64,000 bases of DNA, taken from positions 62,001 to 126,000 of the forward strand of contig NZ_APMH01000004.1 in assembly GCF_000359585.1 (NCBI RefSeq), read 5' to 3'. Source of the DNA: Clostridium tyrobutyricum DSM 2637 = ATCC 25755 = JCM 11008. Lineage in GTDB: Bacteria; Bacillota; Clostridia; Clostridiales; Clostridiaceae. The position numbers and the translations under genes were made by a program. Within the stretch, counting starts at the first letter, position 1. Every line of letters starts with the position of its first letter. The notes under the pieces were generated by a model. It ran no database searches and had not been told where the DNA came from. It saw only the letters and a program-made list of their open reading frames with translations. Positions 17,644-26,538 of the stretch are shown one piece after another.

Positions 17644-18303
17644 TTGAATAACACAGAATTACTGAAAAAATATATACCCATTGCTGAATTTATTTCTGAA
17701 ATCATGGGAAATAATTGTGAAGTAGTAATACAGGATGTAACTGCTCCTAACAATTCTATAATTTTTATAAAAAACGGCCACCTTACGGGAAGAAGTGTAG
17801 GCGGACCTCTCACCGATTTAGTTCTTAATATAATTCAAAATAAAACATATAAAGAGAAACCTTTTGCAGCAAACTATAAGGCTGTTGGAAATTTTAAAAC
17901 ATTTAAGTCTGCAAGTTATTTTATAAAAAATGACAATAATAAAATAATAGGTGTTTTATGTGTGAACATAGATATTGAACCTTATAATAAAGTTAAAGAT
18001 TTAATGGACAAGTTAAGCTTTATATCAAATATAGATATAAATATAAACAAGAATGAACAACATATAAAAACCCAAGAACAATTTTATGATAATGTAGATG
18101 ATCTATTGTATACAATGATAGAAGAAGCTATATCTGAAATAAATATTTTACCTGAGAGAATGTCAGTTGATGAAAAAACCTGTGTAGTAAAACATTTATA
18201 TGATAAGGGAGCTTTCAACTTGAAAGGTGCTGTAGTTGAAGTTGCCAAGGCTCTTCAAGTGTCAGAGCCTACTATATATAGATATTTAAATAAATATAAA
18301 TAA
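17644..18303 (+). CDS. YheO-like PAS-domain helix-turn-helix regulator
   Basis: 219 residues from TTG 17644, with GAGGTGA about 6 bases upstream (a GTG at 17635 lies within that site). Residues 8-120 match the YheO-like PAS domain (FISEIMGNNCEVVIQDVTAP, GHLTGRSVGGPLTDLVLN, VLCVNIDIEPY). The C-terminal 60 residues include the HTH_22-type element (KHLYDKGAFNLKGAVVEVAK, then ALQVSEPTIYRYLNKYK). Such proteins are ligand-responsive transcriptional regulators common in clostridia. It is divergent from the Bmp/purine locus and is the only nearby regulator, so control of purine uptake or catabolism is a reasonable inference. A shared terminator separates it from the reductase on the other side. Confidence 0.85.
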   Translation: MNNTELLKKYIPIAEFISEIMGNNCEVVIQDVTAPNNSIIFIKNGHLTGRSVGGPLTDLVLNIIQNKTYKEKPFAANYKAVGNFKTFKSASYFIKNDNNKIIGVLCVNIDIEPYNKVKDLMDKLSFISNIDININKNEQHIKTQEQFYDNVDDLLYTMIEEAISEINILPERMSVDEKTCVVKHLYDKGAFNLKGAVVEVAKALQVSEPTIYRYLNKYK

Positions 18304-18307
18304 ATAT

Positions 18308-18341
18308 AAAGCTGCCAATTAATTTAATTAATGGCAGCTTT
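18308..18341. terminator. Bidirectional terminator
   Basis: Inverted repeat AAAGCTGCCA / TGGCAGCTTT with an AT-rich loop, between the convergent regulator (stop 18303) and reductase (stop 18346). A or T runs flank both arms, suiting termination in both directions. Confidence 0.8.
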
Positions 18342-18345
18342 AATT

Positions 18346-19875
18346 TTACACTGTATACTTTTCTAAAATATACTCAAATTCCATCTTATTATTCTCTACC
18401 CATAAATAGAACTGTTCATTTGAACTTTGTAAAATCGTTGCAACTTCATACAAAAACTTCGGTATGCTTTCTCTATGTATATCTCCATAAGAAGAAGCCA
18501 ACACTGTATTTCCATATCCAAGCTTTCCATACAGATATATTTCAAATACATCCTTCCTTTTACCACAGAAACCAATTTCACCTATTTGGTGTACACCGCA
18601 GGAATTTGGACATCCTGATATATGAATTTTAGGCAATACATCTTGACTAAACTTCTTTTCTTTAAAATAGTCAATTATACTTTTTAGTACATCCTGACTA
18701 TCCAAAAAACCCATCTGACATATTTTAGCTCCAATACAAGCCACAGAATTTTCAAGACGAGTAGTACCTCCAATATGTTTAGTAAGTTCCAAAAGGTTTT
18801 TTACCTCCATACCATTTAAATTTCTAATATACAGTCCTTCTGTCATAGCCAATCTTATTTCCACATCTTCTATATTTTTGGTTTCATCTAAAATAAGCTT
18901 CAAATCTTCTAATGATAATATCCCACCTAATGGATGTACATATAAACTATATAGTCCTTTCTTATTTTGACAAATTATTCTTGGGTCTTCTATAAAAATT
19001 TCAACACCGCTTTTATCATACTTTTTTTCTTCAACATGTACTTCTAAATTTTTATCTTGCCTTACTTGTTCGAGATATTTATTATAACAATCTATAAAAT
19101 GTTTTTGCCCCATTCTTTCCATTATATATCTTATACGAGCTCTAGCTTTATTTTTGTAATCACCCTCATTTATAAACAGCCTTGTCATTGCTTCAACATG
19201 ATATAAAACATCTTTTGGTTCTACAAGTTCAGGAAATTCAACAGCTATTTTAGCATTTCTCCCAAGTCCACCTCCTAAATATACCTTGAAATATTTTCTG
19301 TTATTTTGAAATACCGCCAAAAATCCAAGATCACACACTGTTGTATGTGCCGCATCTTTTTTATTTGCTGAAAATGCAACCTTTAATTTTCTAGGAAGTT
19401 TATATGTATATATTTTATTTAAGAAATAATTGCTAACTTCCAATGCATAAGGAGACACATCAAAGGCTTCGTCATTGTCCACCCCACTTAGAGGAGACAT
19501 TGCGACATTCCTTGGAAAATTTCCTCCTCCTCCTCTTGAGTACAGTCCTTTAACTATACCTTCCTTCATAATGTCACAAATGTCATCAATATTCATTCCA
19601 TGAAGCTGAATTGCCTGACGTGTAGTCAGATGTATACTATTTAGACTATACCTTTTGGCAAAATCATAAACTAACTCAAGATCTTTTCTTAAAACTACAC
19701 CGCATTGTATTCTAAATCTTATTACAAATTCTTTTCCACTTCTATGAGCATATACACCCATTCCCCCAGAAGCTGCTTTAAATTCACCTCTGCTAATTTC
19801 GCCATTTAAAAATTTATGTCCTGTCTCTCTAAATCCTTCTACTTCGCCAAGAAGAACTTCATTTAAATTTTTCAC
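18346..19875 (-). CDS. Siroheme/4Fe-4S nitrite or sulfite reductase
   Basis: 509 residues with two ferredoxin-like halves and two siroheme/4Fe-4S domains. The cluster ligands are CIGAKIC (C-x5-C) and SGCPNSC (C-x3-C), the normal arrangement. N-terminal segments HLTTRQAIQLHGM and SRGGGGNFPRNVAMSPLSGV are typical of ferredoxin-dependent assimilatory NirA/Sir proteins. It performs six-electron reduction of nitrite to ammonia or sulfite to sulfide, with ferredoxin as likely donor. No siroheme synthesis or nitrate reductase gene is adjacent. It reads divergently from a LysR regulator. Nitrite and sulfite activities cannot be separated from sequence alone here. Confidence 0.88.
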   Translation of the reverse strand: MKNLNEVLLGEVEGFRETGHKFLNGEISRGEFKAASGGMGVYAHRSGKEFVIRFRIQCGVVLRKDLELVYDFAKRYSLNSIHLTTRQAIQLHGMNIDDICDIMKEGIVKGLYSRGGGGNFPRNVAMSPLSGVDNDEAFDVSPYALEVSNYFLNKIYTYKLPRKLKVAFSANKKDAAHTTVCDLGFLAVFQNNRKYFKVYLGGGLGRNAKIAVEFPELVEPKDVLYHVEAMTRLFINEGDYKNKARARIRYIMERMGQKHFIDCYNKYLEQVRQDKNLEVHVEEKKYDKSGVEIFIEDPRIICQNKKGLYSLYVHPLGGILSLEDLKLILDETKNIEDVEIRLAMTEGLYIRNLNGMEVKNLLELTKHIGGTTRLENSVACIGAKICQMGFLDSQDVLKSIIDYFKEKKFSQDVLPKIHISGCPNSCGVHQIGEIGFCGKRKDVFEIYLYGKLGYGNTVLASSYGDIHRESIPKFLYEVATILQSSNEQFYLWVENNKMEFEYILEKYTV

Positions 19876-20002
19876 TATATGTCACCTCTATTTTTACTAT
19901 TGAAAACTTTGTTTAACTCAAGTATACTATTGCTTGACCAATAAGTATAATATATATTTTTTATAGAATCGATTAATATTCCTAATAGGTAAGGTGATAA
20001 TT

Positions 20003-20890
20003 TTGATAGATGAATTAAAGACTTTTATTGCAATAGTAGAGAAAAAAAGCTTTACTAAAGCTGCAAAATTTATTAATATATCCCAGCCAAGTGTAAGCTT
20101 GCACGTACTAAATCTTGAAAAATACTTTAATACAAGATTAATAGAAAGATCAAACAAACAAAAAAACATATTTATTACAAGAACAGGTAAAATACTTTAT
20201 AAGCGTGCTAAACAACTTCTTCTTATTTTAGATGAAACCAAAAATGAATTAAATGACTACTCCAACTCTCCTTCAGGTACTTTAAAAATAGGTGCAAGTA
20301 TGACTATAGGTGAGTTTATTCTACCTTCACTATTAGGTGAATTTACCAAAAATTTTCCAAATATAAAATTTGAAATAGTCATAGAAAATACGAAAAATAT
20401 TTATGATAAATTTAGAAATCGTATTATAGATATAGCCTTGATAGAAGGCACTGTACCTAAACAAGACTATATACTAAAAAATTTTTATGAAGATACAATG
20501 GTTATAGTAGTACCTAACTCTTTTAAATATGAAAAAAATTCATCATTAAAAAAATTCTTGTCAAATCAGACTTGGATACATAGGGAAGACGGGTCCGGAA
20601 CAGGTGAGAATCTGAATATATTTTTAAATCATAATAGTATATGTCCCAAAAACATTATAATTTTTGGAAGCAACTATGCTATAAAAGAAGCTGTAAAAAA
20701 TAATTTGGGAATAACTTTTATTTCATCTTTAGTTATTGAACCCGATATTAAAAATAATGAACTAAAGATAATACCCACCAGAATTAAATACAAAAGATAT
20801 TTTTCATATTTAGTTCATAATGAAAGTATGTCCAAGATAATAGAATTATTTCTTGAAAAATTGCAGGAATACAGCAATATAAATCAATAG
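20003..20890 (+). CDS. LysR-family transcriptional regulator
   Basis: 295 residues from TTG 20003 (MIDELKTFIAIVE), with AAGGTG upstream; GTG 19994 lies inside that site. The N-terminal winged HTH reads SFTKAAKFINISQPSVSLHV, and residues 90-290 are the periplasmic-binding-like effector domain. It is similar in layout to CysB/CysL-type regulators that control sulfur or nitrogen assimilation. Its start is about 130 bases from the start of the divergent nitrite/sulfite reductase, which makes that gene the likely target. The inducer is unknown. Confidence 0.9.
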   Translation: MIDELKTFIAIVEKKSFTKAAKFINISQPSVSLHVLNLEKYFNTRLIERSNKQKNIFITRTGKILYKRAKQLLLILDETKNELNDYSNSPSGTLKIGASMTIGEFILPSLLGEFTKNFPNIKFEIVIENTKNIYDKFRNRIIDIALIEGTVPKQDYILKNFYEDTMVIVVPNSFKYEKNSSLKKFLSNQTWIHREDGSGTGENLNIFLNHNSICPKNIIIFGSNYAIKEAVKNNLGITFISSLVIEPDIKNNELKIIPTRIKYKRYFSYLVHNESMSKIIELFLEKLQEYSNINQ

Positions 20891-20892
20891 TA

Positions 20893-20997
20893 TTATCTAT
20901 GTGATTGTTTTTTGTTAATTCCAAATACATAATATAATACTATTAAAACTACAATCAAAGTATAAGGATTGAATGTCATCATTGTAAATACAAACAT
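20893..20997 (-). other. Possible small hydrophobic ORF or gene remnant
   Basis: The minus strand has an open frame of about 55 codons after a TAG, ending at 20893. From the only ATG (20997) it would encode 34 residues with a hydrophobic core (TLIVVLIVLYYVFGINKK). No ribosome binding site is seen. It may be a tail of a lost membrane protein or chance. The rest of the 276-base gap to 21167 shows only AT-rich DNA and a short inverted repeat at about 21101-21126 (TTGTATTTCTA / TAGAAATACAA) just upstream of the macrodomain gene. Confidence 0.2.
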
Positions 20998-21166
20998 CAA
21001 ATATACGAGATTGATATAATTTAAATATTGATAATGATTTTTCAATTCTATTTGATGTATGTACTAACTGCTATTTTGTCAATATTCATACAAATTGTCC
21101 TTGTATTTCTAACATTCTAGAAATACAATATAATTAGGTATAATAATACTTTTAGGGGGTACTTCA

Positions 21167-21703
21167 TTGATTAAAATAAAGGATAAAAGGGTACTAATTA
21201 AAAAAGGGGATATAACGCAGGAAGACAGCGATGCTATAGTAAATCCAGCAAATGACACATTACAACATGGAGGTGGAGCCGCTGCTGCCATTGTAAAATC
21301 TGGTGGAATCGAAATACAGATAGATAGTGATAAGCTTATAAGGAATATAGGACTTTTGCCTACTGGAAAAGCTGTTATAACATATGGTCATAATCTTCAG
21401 GCAAAATTTATAATACACACTGTAGGCCCTAAAATGGGAGAAGGCAATGAAGAAAACAAACTAAAAAAATCAGTTCTAAATGCACTTAATCTAGCAGAAT
21501 CCTATAATCTAAAATCTATATCAATACCAGCTATAAGTTCTGGTATATTTGGCTTTCCAAAGGAAAGATGTGCTGAAATACTTTTGGAAGTTTCCGTACA
21601 ATTTTTAAGCAGAAATGATGTAGGTCTAAAAACAATTGTTATGTGCAATCATGATGAGGAAACCTATAATATATTTCTTGAAAAAGAAAAGTATTATTTA
21701 TAA
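21167..21703 (+). CDS. Macrodomain protein (ADP-ribose/O-acetyl-ADP-ribose hydrolase type)
   Basis: 178 residues. Key motifs are DAIVNPANDTLQHGGGAAAAI (binding of the ADP-ribose ring and diphosphate) and ISIPAISSGIFGFPKERCAEI. This matches macrodomains that hydrolyse O-acetyl-ADP-ribose or remove ADP-ribose from proteins. The start is TTG 21167 behind AGGGGG. It is followed 29 bases later by an HD-domain gene in the same direction, so the two may be cotranscribed. No ADP-ribosyltransferase partner or toxin is visible next to it, so a housekeeping role is as likely as defence. Confidence 0.88.
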   Translation: MIKIKDKRVLIKKGDITQEDSDAIVNPANDTLQHGGGAAAAIVKSGGIEIQIDSDKLIRNIGLLPTGKAVITYGHNLQAKFIIHTVGPKMGEGNEENKLKKSVLNALNLAESYNLKSISIPAISSGIFGFPKERCAEILLEVSVQFLSRNDVGLKTIVMCNHDEETYNIFLEKEKYYL

Positions 21704-21732
21704 TTAAACAATAAAATTTAAGAGAGGTATAT

Positions 21733-22320
21733 ATGATAAATACAGAAATAATAAAATCAACTATAATTAATCTACTTAAGAATTCCCACAGAAAAAATAT
21801 GGATAAACTAATTGAATATCTAATATCTTCTGATTATTTTACTGCTCCTGCAAGTACAAAATATCATAGTAATATACCAAGTGGTCTTGCCATGCATAGT
21901 TTAAATGTAAGAAATTTAATTGCAGAGAAAAATGAAAGATTCAACCTTGGTATACCAGAAGAAACTGTAAATATAGCAGGTTTGCTTCATGACTTCTGCA
22001 AAATAGATTTCTATACCACAGGAAAAAGGTGGTTAAAGGACTCCAATGGAACATGGAAATCATATGATACTTATCTATGCAAAGATAATTTTCCAATTGG
22101 TCATGGAGAAAAATCTGTTATAATGATTCAAAAATATATTGAACTTACAGATGTTGAAATAATGATGATTAGGTGGCATATGGGAACCAGTGAAGAATTT
22201 TGCAATATAAGATCATATTTTAACGCAGCAAGTAAATATCCTCAAATAGTTATAATGCAGACATCAGACTTTGAAGCTTCTCAACTTTTGGAGGAAATCA
22301 AACCATTCAAAAAGAATTAA
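21733..22320 (+). CDS. HD-domain phosphohydrolase
   Basis: 195 residues. It has LAMHSLNVRNLI (first His) and AGLLHDFCKIDFY (the HD pair), followed by a GHGEKS element and RWHMG, consistent with a metal-dependent HD fold similar to those acting on nucleotides. RBS AGAGAGG is upstream of the ATG. The substrate is unknown. Pairing with a macrodomain gene hints at nucleotide or ADP-ribose housekeeping, but this is inference only. Confidence 0.8.
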   Translation: MINTEIIKSTIINLLKNSHRKNMDKLIEYLISSDYFTAPASTKYHSNIPSGLAMHSLNVRNLIAEKNERFNLGIPEETVNIAGLLHDFCKIDFYTTGKRWLKDSNGTWKSYDTYLCKDNFPIGHGEKSVIMIQKYIELTDVEIMMIRWHMGTSEEFCNIRSYFNAASKYPQIVIMQTSDFEASQLLEEIKPFKKN

Positions 22321-22327
22321 TTTAAAC

Positions 22328-22367
22328 AGTAGTTGTAGACAGTTAAAATATATTGTCTACAATTACT
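22328..22367. terminator. Hairpin between convergent HD and YopX genes
   Basis: Inverted repeat TTGTAGACA / TGTCTACAA, extended by AGTA / TACT, with a 12-base loop. It lies after the HD gene stop and overlaps the last codons of the convergent YopX gene. Confidence 0.6.
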
Positions 22368-22699
22368 ACATTTTCTTTTAACATCTGAATGTATAAATAC
22401 TCATTTTCCACGTAAAATCCATATAATTCAGTATCTTCACTGATTTCTCCACAATCTCCAATATACTTTCCAAAAGAATACCTTCCAAACTTAACCGGTA
22501 ATTTCAAGGAACTCTTTTCCTTGTTTATCCCTATAATATCTCCTTCATAAATATTATTACCACTTTTATCCTTCAGCCCGGTAAATTCAGTAACTATATA
22601 TCTATCTTCAGTATCTGAATATCCCTTTGGATATGGATTGTCACTTATACAAAACTTCTTATTTTCCCTATCCCAGATTCTGAATTTAAATTTTCTCAT
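22343..22699 (-). CDS. YopX-family protein
   Basis: 118 residues. The N-terminus MRKFKFRIWDRENKKF and the segment YIVTEFTGLKDKSGNNIYEGD are the diagnostic YopX motif found mostly in phages and integrated elements. The start has GGAGGA upstream. Its function is not known. No other phage gene is adjacent, so it appears to be an orphan cargo gene or phage relic kept intact. Its codon use and AT content look like the surroundings. Confidence 0.85.
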   Translation of the reverse strand: MRKFKFRIWDRENKKFCISDNPYPKGYSDTEDRYIVTEFTGLKDKSGNNIYEGDIIGINKEKSSLKLPVKFGRYSFGKYIGDCGEISEDTELYGFYVENEYLYIQMLKENVVIVDNIF

Positions 22700-22802
22700 T
22701 TATAATCCTCCATAACTAATAATCAATTTAATTATATACTAACACATTATCATAAAATCAGTATACTAATATTAAAGCTAGTATTTATAGGTGGTAATTT
22801 CT

Positions 22803-23159
22803 ATGGGATTATTAAGTATATGTTTAATGGGAATATTCATAATAATTATTGGACTTGTACTAAAATTATATTCTTCAAAATATAAAAATAAAAGTATAGG
22901 GTATAGAACATCCTTTGCCATGAAAAATAAAGAAACCTGGTATGAAGCAAATCGTTTCTTTGGATTTATGATAGTATTAACTGGAATCTTTTTCACTCTA
23001 TTTTCAATATTTATAAGCTATTTAACAATATTAGAACAATCCCTGCAATTAAGAATATCCATAGTAATCTTATTTATTCTATTTATAAATATCATATTTT
23101 ACACAGAAGTTCATCTCAGAAAATTATTTGATGAAGACGGAAACAGAAAAATTTTATAG
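22803..23159 (+). CDS. SdpI-like membrane protein
   Basis: 118 residues from ATG 22803, with AGGTGG 8 bases upstream. Three hydrophobic segments are present. Between the first and second is SIGYRTSFAMKNKETWYEAN, the conserved SdpI/YhfL C-terminal family motif. SdpI in Bacillus gives immunity to the SdpC toxin, and short homologs such as this are widespread with unknown roles. No SdpC-like toxin or SdpR regulator is seen nearby. Immunity is therefore only a possibility. Confidence 0.75.
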   Translation: MGLLSICLMGIFIIIIGLVLKLYSSKYKNKSIGYRTSFAMKNKETWYEANRFFGFMIVLTGIFFTLFSIFISYLTILEQSLQLRISIVILFILFINIIFYTEVHLRKLFDEDGNRKIL

Positions 23160-23206
23160 TAAAATATCAAAATAGTGCACTATTAAAGCGAAAAATATTG
23201 CACTAT

Positions 23207-24130
23207 TTATATACGCACTGTTGGTTCAAGTATTGTCAATGTATTATTATAAGTGTTAAGGTTGGCTTGAGCACCTATAGGTATAGTCATCTTGTATGTG
23301 CCGTGTCCTGATGCCAAATTTGTCATAAGAGGCTTATTCAGTGGAACTATAACTTCATTAATTAAATCTTCATATGACTTACCATATGCAGGTTCGCAAT
23401 TCGTGCATTCTCCCATAATGATACCTGCACAATCCCTAAGTTTGCCTGCTAATATCAGATGGTTTATATACCTGTAGACTGTATTAATAGGTTCGTGGAC
23501 TTCTTCGATTAAGAGTATTTTTCCTCTTGTATCAATTTCAAAAGTTGTACCAAGATTATCTACAAATGATGTAAGGTTACCTCCTACTATGGGGCCGGTT
23601 ACGTTGCCAGAAACCCTGCTTATTAGTGGCATTCCAGGAGGATTTTCAAGTCTCCTTGGTGAGATAATTGTAGAGGTAGCAGCAAAAAATTGATTCATGT
23701 TGTATGCGGGAGTATTGGATCTAAAATCTATTAAAAGAAGGCTGTGAAAAGTAATTAAGTTAGCCCATATATACAAAACATTTAATAAAATTGTTATATC
23801 ACTGTAACCTGTAATAATCTTGGGATTCCGAGCAATAACAGGATAATCAAGATATGGTATAATACCTGCAACACCTACTCCACCTCTTGTCGGTATAATT
23901 GCCTTCACATCAGGATTTTTAAACATTTCCATCAAATCAGAAGCCCTCTGCTGTTCTGTAGATGCTACATATCCACCATAAGAATATACATATTTCCCTA
24001 AAACCACATTAAATCCCATATCTTTAAGAGTCTGTATGCCCGCATTGATGACATCTGCAGACAACGGGCTCCCTAAAGTAACTATTCCTATTGTATCTCC
24101 TGTACGTAAAATCTGTGGTTTGACTGCCAT
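23207..24130 (-). CDS. LD-carboxypeptidase family S66 (MccF-like) peptidase
   Basis: 307 residues from ATG 24130 (GAAGGTGG upstream). The motif TRGGVGVAG, nucleophile region ITGYSDITILLN (Ser), VGGNLTSF and the late ASGHGTYKM (His) with an intervening Glu (LIEEVHEP) fit the Ser-Glu-His triad of S66. The fold cleaves L,D-peptide bonds in muropeptide tetrapeptides or detoxifies microcin C-like compounds. It lacks a signal peptide, so it is cytoplasmic. It is a single gene with no operon partner. Confidence 0.87.
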   Translation of the reverse strand: MAVKPQILRTGDTIGIVTLGSPLSADVINAGIQTLKDMGFNVVLGKYVYSYGGYVASTEQQRASDLMEMFKNPDVKAIIPTRGGVGVAGIIPYLDYPVIARNPKIITGYSDITILLNVLYIWANLITFHSLLLIDFRSNTPAYNMNQFFAATSTIISPRRLENPPGMPLISRVSGNVTGPIVGGNLTSFVDNLGTTFEIDTRGKILLIEEVHEPINTVYRYINHLILAGKLRDCAGIIMGECTNCEPAYGKSYEDLINEVIVPLNKPLMTNLASGHGTYKMTIPIGAQANLNTYNNTLTILEPTVRI

Positions 24131-24480
24131 ATAATCCACCTTCTAAATAACTTAATAATATATAATATTATAATATTGTAAAAAATATCACCCATACCCA
24201 CTCATATCCATCATCCTCACAGACAGGAAGTTCAAGCTTAGCAAACTACTAAAAACTCACTTTATTATTAATAGAATATTATATGAAATTACTCAAATAG
24301 TTTCTAATTAATGATATAACATTCAATACAGCTCCCCCATTTATCCACTCTATAAACCATAACCCATTTGATATACACTTAAGAAAGAAAAATTTAAAAA
24401 ACCCTTGAAATTAATTCGTATTGATGATAATTTAATTTATGAATATTTTAATTTCAAATAAAATGAGGAATAGTGAATTT
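24131..24480. other. Gene-free interval before TPR gene
   Basis: About 350 bases between divergent genes. The middle (about 24185-24240) is unusually C-rich on the plus strand compared with its surroundings. A TTGAAA word at 24406 followed by GATAAT at 24427 could be a weak promoter for the TPR gene, but the 15-base spacer is short. No RNA element or gene is recognised. Confidence 0.3.
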
Positions 24481-25407
24481 ATGAATAATGATATAGAAAT
24501 TAATAAAGCTTTAGAAAAAGCAGAACAAGCTTTTGAAGAAAACAAGCTGATTAAAGCACTTGATTTATATAATAAAGTTTATAAACTTTCAAAGGGTAAT
24601 GATGTAGATGCAATAATTGGTTTGGCTTTAATATATGACTATTTGGGAAAATCAGAAAAAGTTAAAGAGTATTATAAAGAAGCTTTAACTATAGATGAAT
24701 ATGAAGAAAGGGCCTATTATGGTTTGGCTGCAATATATGATGATGAAGGGAATTATGAAAAAGCTATAAAATTGTACAATAAAGCAATTTATATAAACCC
24801 AAATTATCACAAAGCTTATTTTTTCCTGGCAAATGCCTATGATGTATCTGGTAAAAAAATTTCAGCAATAGAAACTTATGAAAAACTATTACGTTTAAAC
24901 CCCATGGATTTTTGGGCAAATTTGAATCTGGGAAGCATTTATGAAGAAGAAAATCAAAACAATCTTGCATACAAGAAATTTTCAACAGCTTTAAAAATAG
25001 ATCCCAATAATTATCTTGCTTTATTTAACATGGGGGTAATTTGTTATAAATTTAATATGTTGAAAAAAGCTATTAGATTCTATGAAAGAGCAATTGGAAA
25101 AAATAAAGATTACGAATACAGTTATTTAAATTTAGCAGTAATTTATAAGTATATAGATACAAAAAAAGGTATAAAAATTTTATCTAAGGGAATCAATAAT
25201 TGTATTAATGTGGACTTTTTATACTATAACAGAAGTTGTTTTTATGCTTTAATAAATGAAGAAAATAATGCCTGTGAAGATATAATTAAGGCTTTAGAAT
25301 TATATCCACAATTTTTAAAATATGTTCTAGAAGATGAAGAATTGGAAAGCATAAGGGAATTAAATTCATTCAAGGAATTTATAAAAAAAGAGCATAGATT
25401 TGTATAA
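24481..25407 (+). CDS. Tetratricopeptide repeat protein
   Basis: 308 residues from ATG 24481 (GAGGA about 11 bases upstream; earlier ATGs at 24439 and 24463 lack a ribosome site). It consists of roughly seven 34-residue TPR units with the usual A/G-Y-A/P pattern, for example YYGLAAIYDDEGNYEKAIKL and AYFFLANAYDVSGKKISAIE. There is no signal peptide, membrane segment or enzymatic domain. Such proteins are protein-protein scaffolds, and no partner is evident from context. Confidence 0.85.
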   Translation: MNNDIEINKALEKAEQAFEENKLIKALDLYNKVYKLSKGNDVDAIIGLALIYDYLGKSEKVKEYYKEALTIDEYEERAYYGLAAIYDDEGNYEKAIKLYNKAIYINPNYHKAYFFLANAYDVSGKKISAIETYEKLLRLNPMDFWANLNLGSIYEEENQNNLAYKKFSTALKIDPNNYLALFNMGVICYKFNMLKKAIRFYERAIGKNKDYEYSYLNLAVIYKYIDTKKGIKILSKGINNCINVDFLYYNRSCFYALINEENNACEDIIKALELYPQFLKYVLEDEELESIRELNSFKEFIKKEHRFV

Positions 25408-25432
25408 AATCCAAATCTATGCTCTTTTTTTT
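25387..25432 (+). terminator. Strong intrinsic terminator
   Basis: A 14-base perfect stem (AGAGCATAGATTTG / CAAATCTATGCTCT) is followed by eight T residues. The left arm overlaps the end of the TPR gene. A-run symmetry lets it also serve the convergent HAD gene. Confidence 0.9.
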
Positions 25433-25494
25433 ATAAAAATCTCAAATGTACCAATCTGTCATTAAAACTGTTTTTAATGGCATCAGAATTTTCA

Positions 25495-26337
25495 TTAAAT
25501 TTTCTGATCCGCAAGTATAAAATTATTAATTGCATAGGCAACGCCTGATTCATTATTCGTCTTAGTAACATATTTTGCCGCTTTCTTAGCATCTTCAACT
25601 GCATTTTCCATAGCTATTGGCATACCTGTACACTTTAACATATCCATATCATTATAGTTGTCTCCAAATGAAATAACTTCACTTAAATTTACATTTAATT
25701 TTTCAGATAGAATCTTTAATCCATTTCCTTTGGATATATTTGAAGCCATAACATCTAAAAGAAGTTCTGCAGACTTCACAATTGTAAGATTATCATATGC
25801 TGAAAATTTATCGTTCACCACTTTAACTTCATCTGTATCACCACAAATCAACAATATCTTTAATATGTCCATAGAATCTTTTTCTACACTTTCAATTATG
25901 TTTTCATCCACAAATTTAACTGGTATCTTCAAACTGTCAGGTAAAGATTTATTAAGATTTACATAGCGTATACCTTTTGCATTATCCTCATTAGCATATA
26001 TGTAATCTGCAGTATATATTAGAAATTCCAAATTATTTTCAAAACAATACTGCAGCATTTCTTTTCCTAAATTTCTATCCAATACTTTGGAGTAAAGTAC
26101 CTTTCCTGTCTTTATATCTTTTATCAAGCCTCCATTACAGCATATAACAGGGCCTGTCAATCCCAACTGTTCTATATATGACTTCAGCAAATGATCTATT
26201 CTCCCAGAAGCAATGATGATTTCCGTACCTTCCTTCTGAAGTTTCTTTAATGCTTTCTCATTTTCTTCTGATATAGCTTTTTTAGAATTCAATAGAGTGC
26301 CATCCATGTCACATACACACCACTTATATTTAAGCAT
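25495..26337 (-). CDS. Cof-type HAD-superfamily sugar/nucleotide phosphatase
   Basis: 280 residues from ATG 26337 (GGGAG upstream; the longer frame adds 17 residues with no ribosome site). HAD motifs are present: I CDMDGTLLNS, II ASGR, III a Lys in the GLKIL region (SKGNGLKIL) and IV SFGDNYNDMDML. A type-IIB cap lies between. Members dephosphorylate sugar phosphates, FMN or pyridoxal phosphate with wide overlap, so the substrate is not assignable. Confidence 0.88.
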   Translation of the reverse strand: MLKYKWCVCDMDGTLLNSKKAISEENEKALKKLQKEGTEIIIASGRIDHLLKSYIEQLGLTGPVICCNGGLIKDIKTGKVLYSKVLDRNLGKEMLQYCFENNLEFLIYTADYIYANEDNAKGIRYVNLNKSLPDSLKIPVKFVDENIIESVEKDSMDILKILLICGDTDEVKVVNDKFSAYDNLTIVKSAELLLDVMASNISKGNGLKILSEKLNVNLSEVISFGDNYNDMDMLKCTGMPIAMENAVEDAKKAAKYVTKTNNESGVAYAINNFILADQKI

Positions 26338-26538
26338 TAATTCTTCTCCCTTCCATCCATTATAAAATTCATTAAAATACAATGCCATTAACTATTCTAA
26401 CATTAATACACTAATTTTTATAGAAATTTTAAATAAATTAATATTTTTTTGTGATAAAATATATTAGTGCTATCACCTATTCTGGATATATTTTTTTATT
26501 ATGGAATTTTAATCATATTAATATAAGGAGGAATCTCA

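Noticed and set aside
21167-22699. Prophage or defence island
   Set aside because: Only one phage-type gene (YopX) is found; no integrase, portal, tail, restriction or toxin genes accompany it.
22803-23159. Sdp toxin-immunity system
   Set aside because: No SdpC-like precursor or SdpR regulator lies next to the SdpI-like gene.
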